Positions 63,223 to 64,000 of a stretch of DNA of 64,000 nt are shown piece after piece. Location: positions 1 through 64,000 of the forward strand of contig NZ_JBAFWT010000006.1 of NCBI RefSeq assembly GCF_043195195.1, given 5' to 3'. The notes below the pieces were generated by a model. It worked only from the letters and a program-made list of their open reading frames with translations. It was not told the DNA's origin and ran no database searches. The position numbers were made by a program, and so were the translations under genes. This stretch comes from NCEH01 sp043195195 (GTDB taxonomy: Bacteria; Pseudomonadota; Alphaproteobacteria; Rhizobiales; Xanthobacteraceae). Numbering within the stretch: position 1 is the stretch's first letter; every line of letters starts with the position of its first letter.

Positions 63223-64000
63223 TCACTGCGTGGGCCGCATCTCCTTCGGGAGGATGTCGGTCAGGATTCGCGGCCAGGAAAAGCTAAAGGGTTGCTCCAC
63301 CGGGGCCGCCCGTACCGGCGCCACGGTGGACGGCGCGGGGGCGGGCAGAGGCACATGCGCCGCCGACGTGTTGCTGGTGACAGCCGTGGCGGCCGTCGCC
63401 GGACGCGCGGATACGTTCACGGGCTTGGGCTGAGCAGTGGCCGGCTTGACGGCCTCCGCCGCCTGAGGTGCCGCACCAGCGGCAGAAGCAGCTCGTGCTG
63501 GCGTCGGCAGGGCCGCGACGGCATCAGGTCCTTGGCCATAGATCATGTGCACCACGCGAAACCCGCGCGCCTTCAGCTCCTTTAACAAGGTCGGCAGCAT
63601 GACCGCGGTCGAGGGCTGGATGTCGTGCAAGAGCAGGATGCCGGACCCGCGTGCTTCCAGGCGATCAAGCGCGCGCTTGAGCACCTCGTCGGGCTTCAGG
63701 TGCATCCAGTCGTCGGCGACCAGATCGACGCTGAACACCGCAATGCCATGCTCCTGGGTGTAGGCCTCGTAGAACTTGGTCCGACCAAGCCCAGGGAACC
63801 GGAAGAACGGCACCGTATGCGCGCCAATGGGTGCAAGACCCGCATTGACCGAGGCAAAGCCCTGCTCGATCTCGGCAATACCAGCCGGCTGCTTCAACTT
63901 CGGAAAAATCAGGGGGTGTGTCTGGCTGTGGGTGCCGATGGTGTGGCCCGCTTCGTAAACCTGTTGCAGCACGCTCGGATAGGCGTTGGCCATGCGCCCG
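63223..64000 (-). CDS. Polysaccharide deacetylase family protein (N-terminus beyond window)
   Basis: The frame is open at the right edge, so only the C-terminal ~259 residues are seen. NodB-type motifs include the second histidine motif HTIGTHSQTHP (de-N-acetylase metal site), FFRFPGLGRTKFYEAY and GSGILLLHDIQPST with the catalytic His. The last ~100 residues are an Ala/Pro-rich tail. It removes acetyl groups from surface polysaccharide or peptidoglycan, substrate unknown. The signal sequence would be outside the window. Confidence 0.85.
   Translation of the reverse strand, partial: GRMANAYPSVLQQVYEAGHTIGTHSQTHPLIFPKLKQPAGIAEIEQGFASVNAGLAPIGAHTVPFFRFPGLGRTKFYEAYTQEHGIAVFSVDLVADDWMHLKPDEVLKRALDRLEARGSGILLLHDIQPSTAVMLPTLLKELKARGFRVVHMIYGQGPDAVAALPTPARAASAAGAAPQAAEAVKPATAQPKPVNVSARPATAATAVTSNTSAAHVPLPAPAPSTVAPVRAAPVEQPFSFSWPRILTDILPKEMRPTQ

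Overview
The window looks like a chromosomal segment of a high-GC alphaproteobacterium of the order Hyphomicrobiales, most plausibly a methylotrophic member of the Xanthobacteraceae (Xanthobacter, Ancylobacter, Starkeya, Azorhizobium type). The grounds are a complete fhcBADC cluster for tetrahydromethanopterin-linked formaldehyde oxidation, a class I PHA synthase, DivK, the hom-glpX-recJ neighbourhood, a DinB with an N-terminal cysteine motif, and uniformly high third-position GC. Most of it is ordinary, densely packed housekeeping sequence with start/stop overlaps. The taxonomic placement is inference from gene content, not from a marker-gene search.

Layout. 1-2.6 kb: the N-terminal half of a large repeat-type surface protein leaving the left edge, then a lower-GC intergenic stretch with two tiny ORFs that have near-perfect Shine-Dalgarno sequences. 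2.6-8.2 kb: rlpA, a D-alanyl-D-alanine carboxypeptidase homologue that has lost two catalytic motifs, tmk, holB and metG, tightly coupled. 8.3-11.4 kb: an Na/Pi-type transporter convergent with a GntP permease that has a 30-bp LacI-like dyad upstream. 11.6-13.7 kb: a small secreted Cys-rich protein and a MACPF-Vps62 protein. 14-17.4 kb: phaC, a lipoprotein and a heptosyltransferase. 17.5-24.1 kb: aminotransferase, hom, glpX, an MgtC/DUF4010 membrane protein and recJ.

24.2-26.4 kb holds an overlapping three-gene accessory operon: a winged-helix plus PD-(D/E)XK-like protein, a ParA-type ATPase and a small protein with a basic tail. It has no recognised function and is my main candidate for an undescribed system. 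26.7-35.6 kb: an AEC permease, a secreted Pro/Tyr-rich protein, pyrB with a non-catalytic pyrC', plsY, dprA and topA. 35.7-45.3 kb: a DHA2 exporter, rnr, a DUF983 protein, a Nudix hydrolase, an MFS transporter, rpmG, divK, a DUF3572 protein and dinB. 45.4-51.1 kb: ruvX, an MBL-fold hydrolase, recQ, gatC, gatA and a chorismate mutase.

51.2-57.3 kb is the C1 block: folD, a pterin carbinolamine dehydratase-like gene and fhcB-A-D-C. Together they supply formate release from formyl-H4MPT and H4F-linked C1 transfer. Convergent to it lies an unusual flavohemoglobin-reductase-like protein fused to a PAS domain. 58.7-64 kb: a glycosyltransferase, gatB (apart from gatCA), a secreted protein, lipB, tRNA-Leu(GAG) and a polysaccharide deacetylase cut by the right edge. 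I saw no rRNA operon, CRISPR array, prophage, transposase or integrase.
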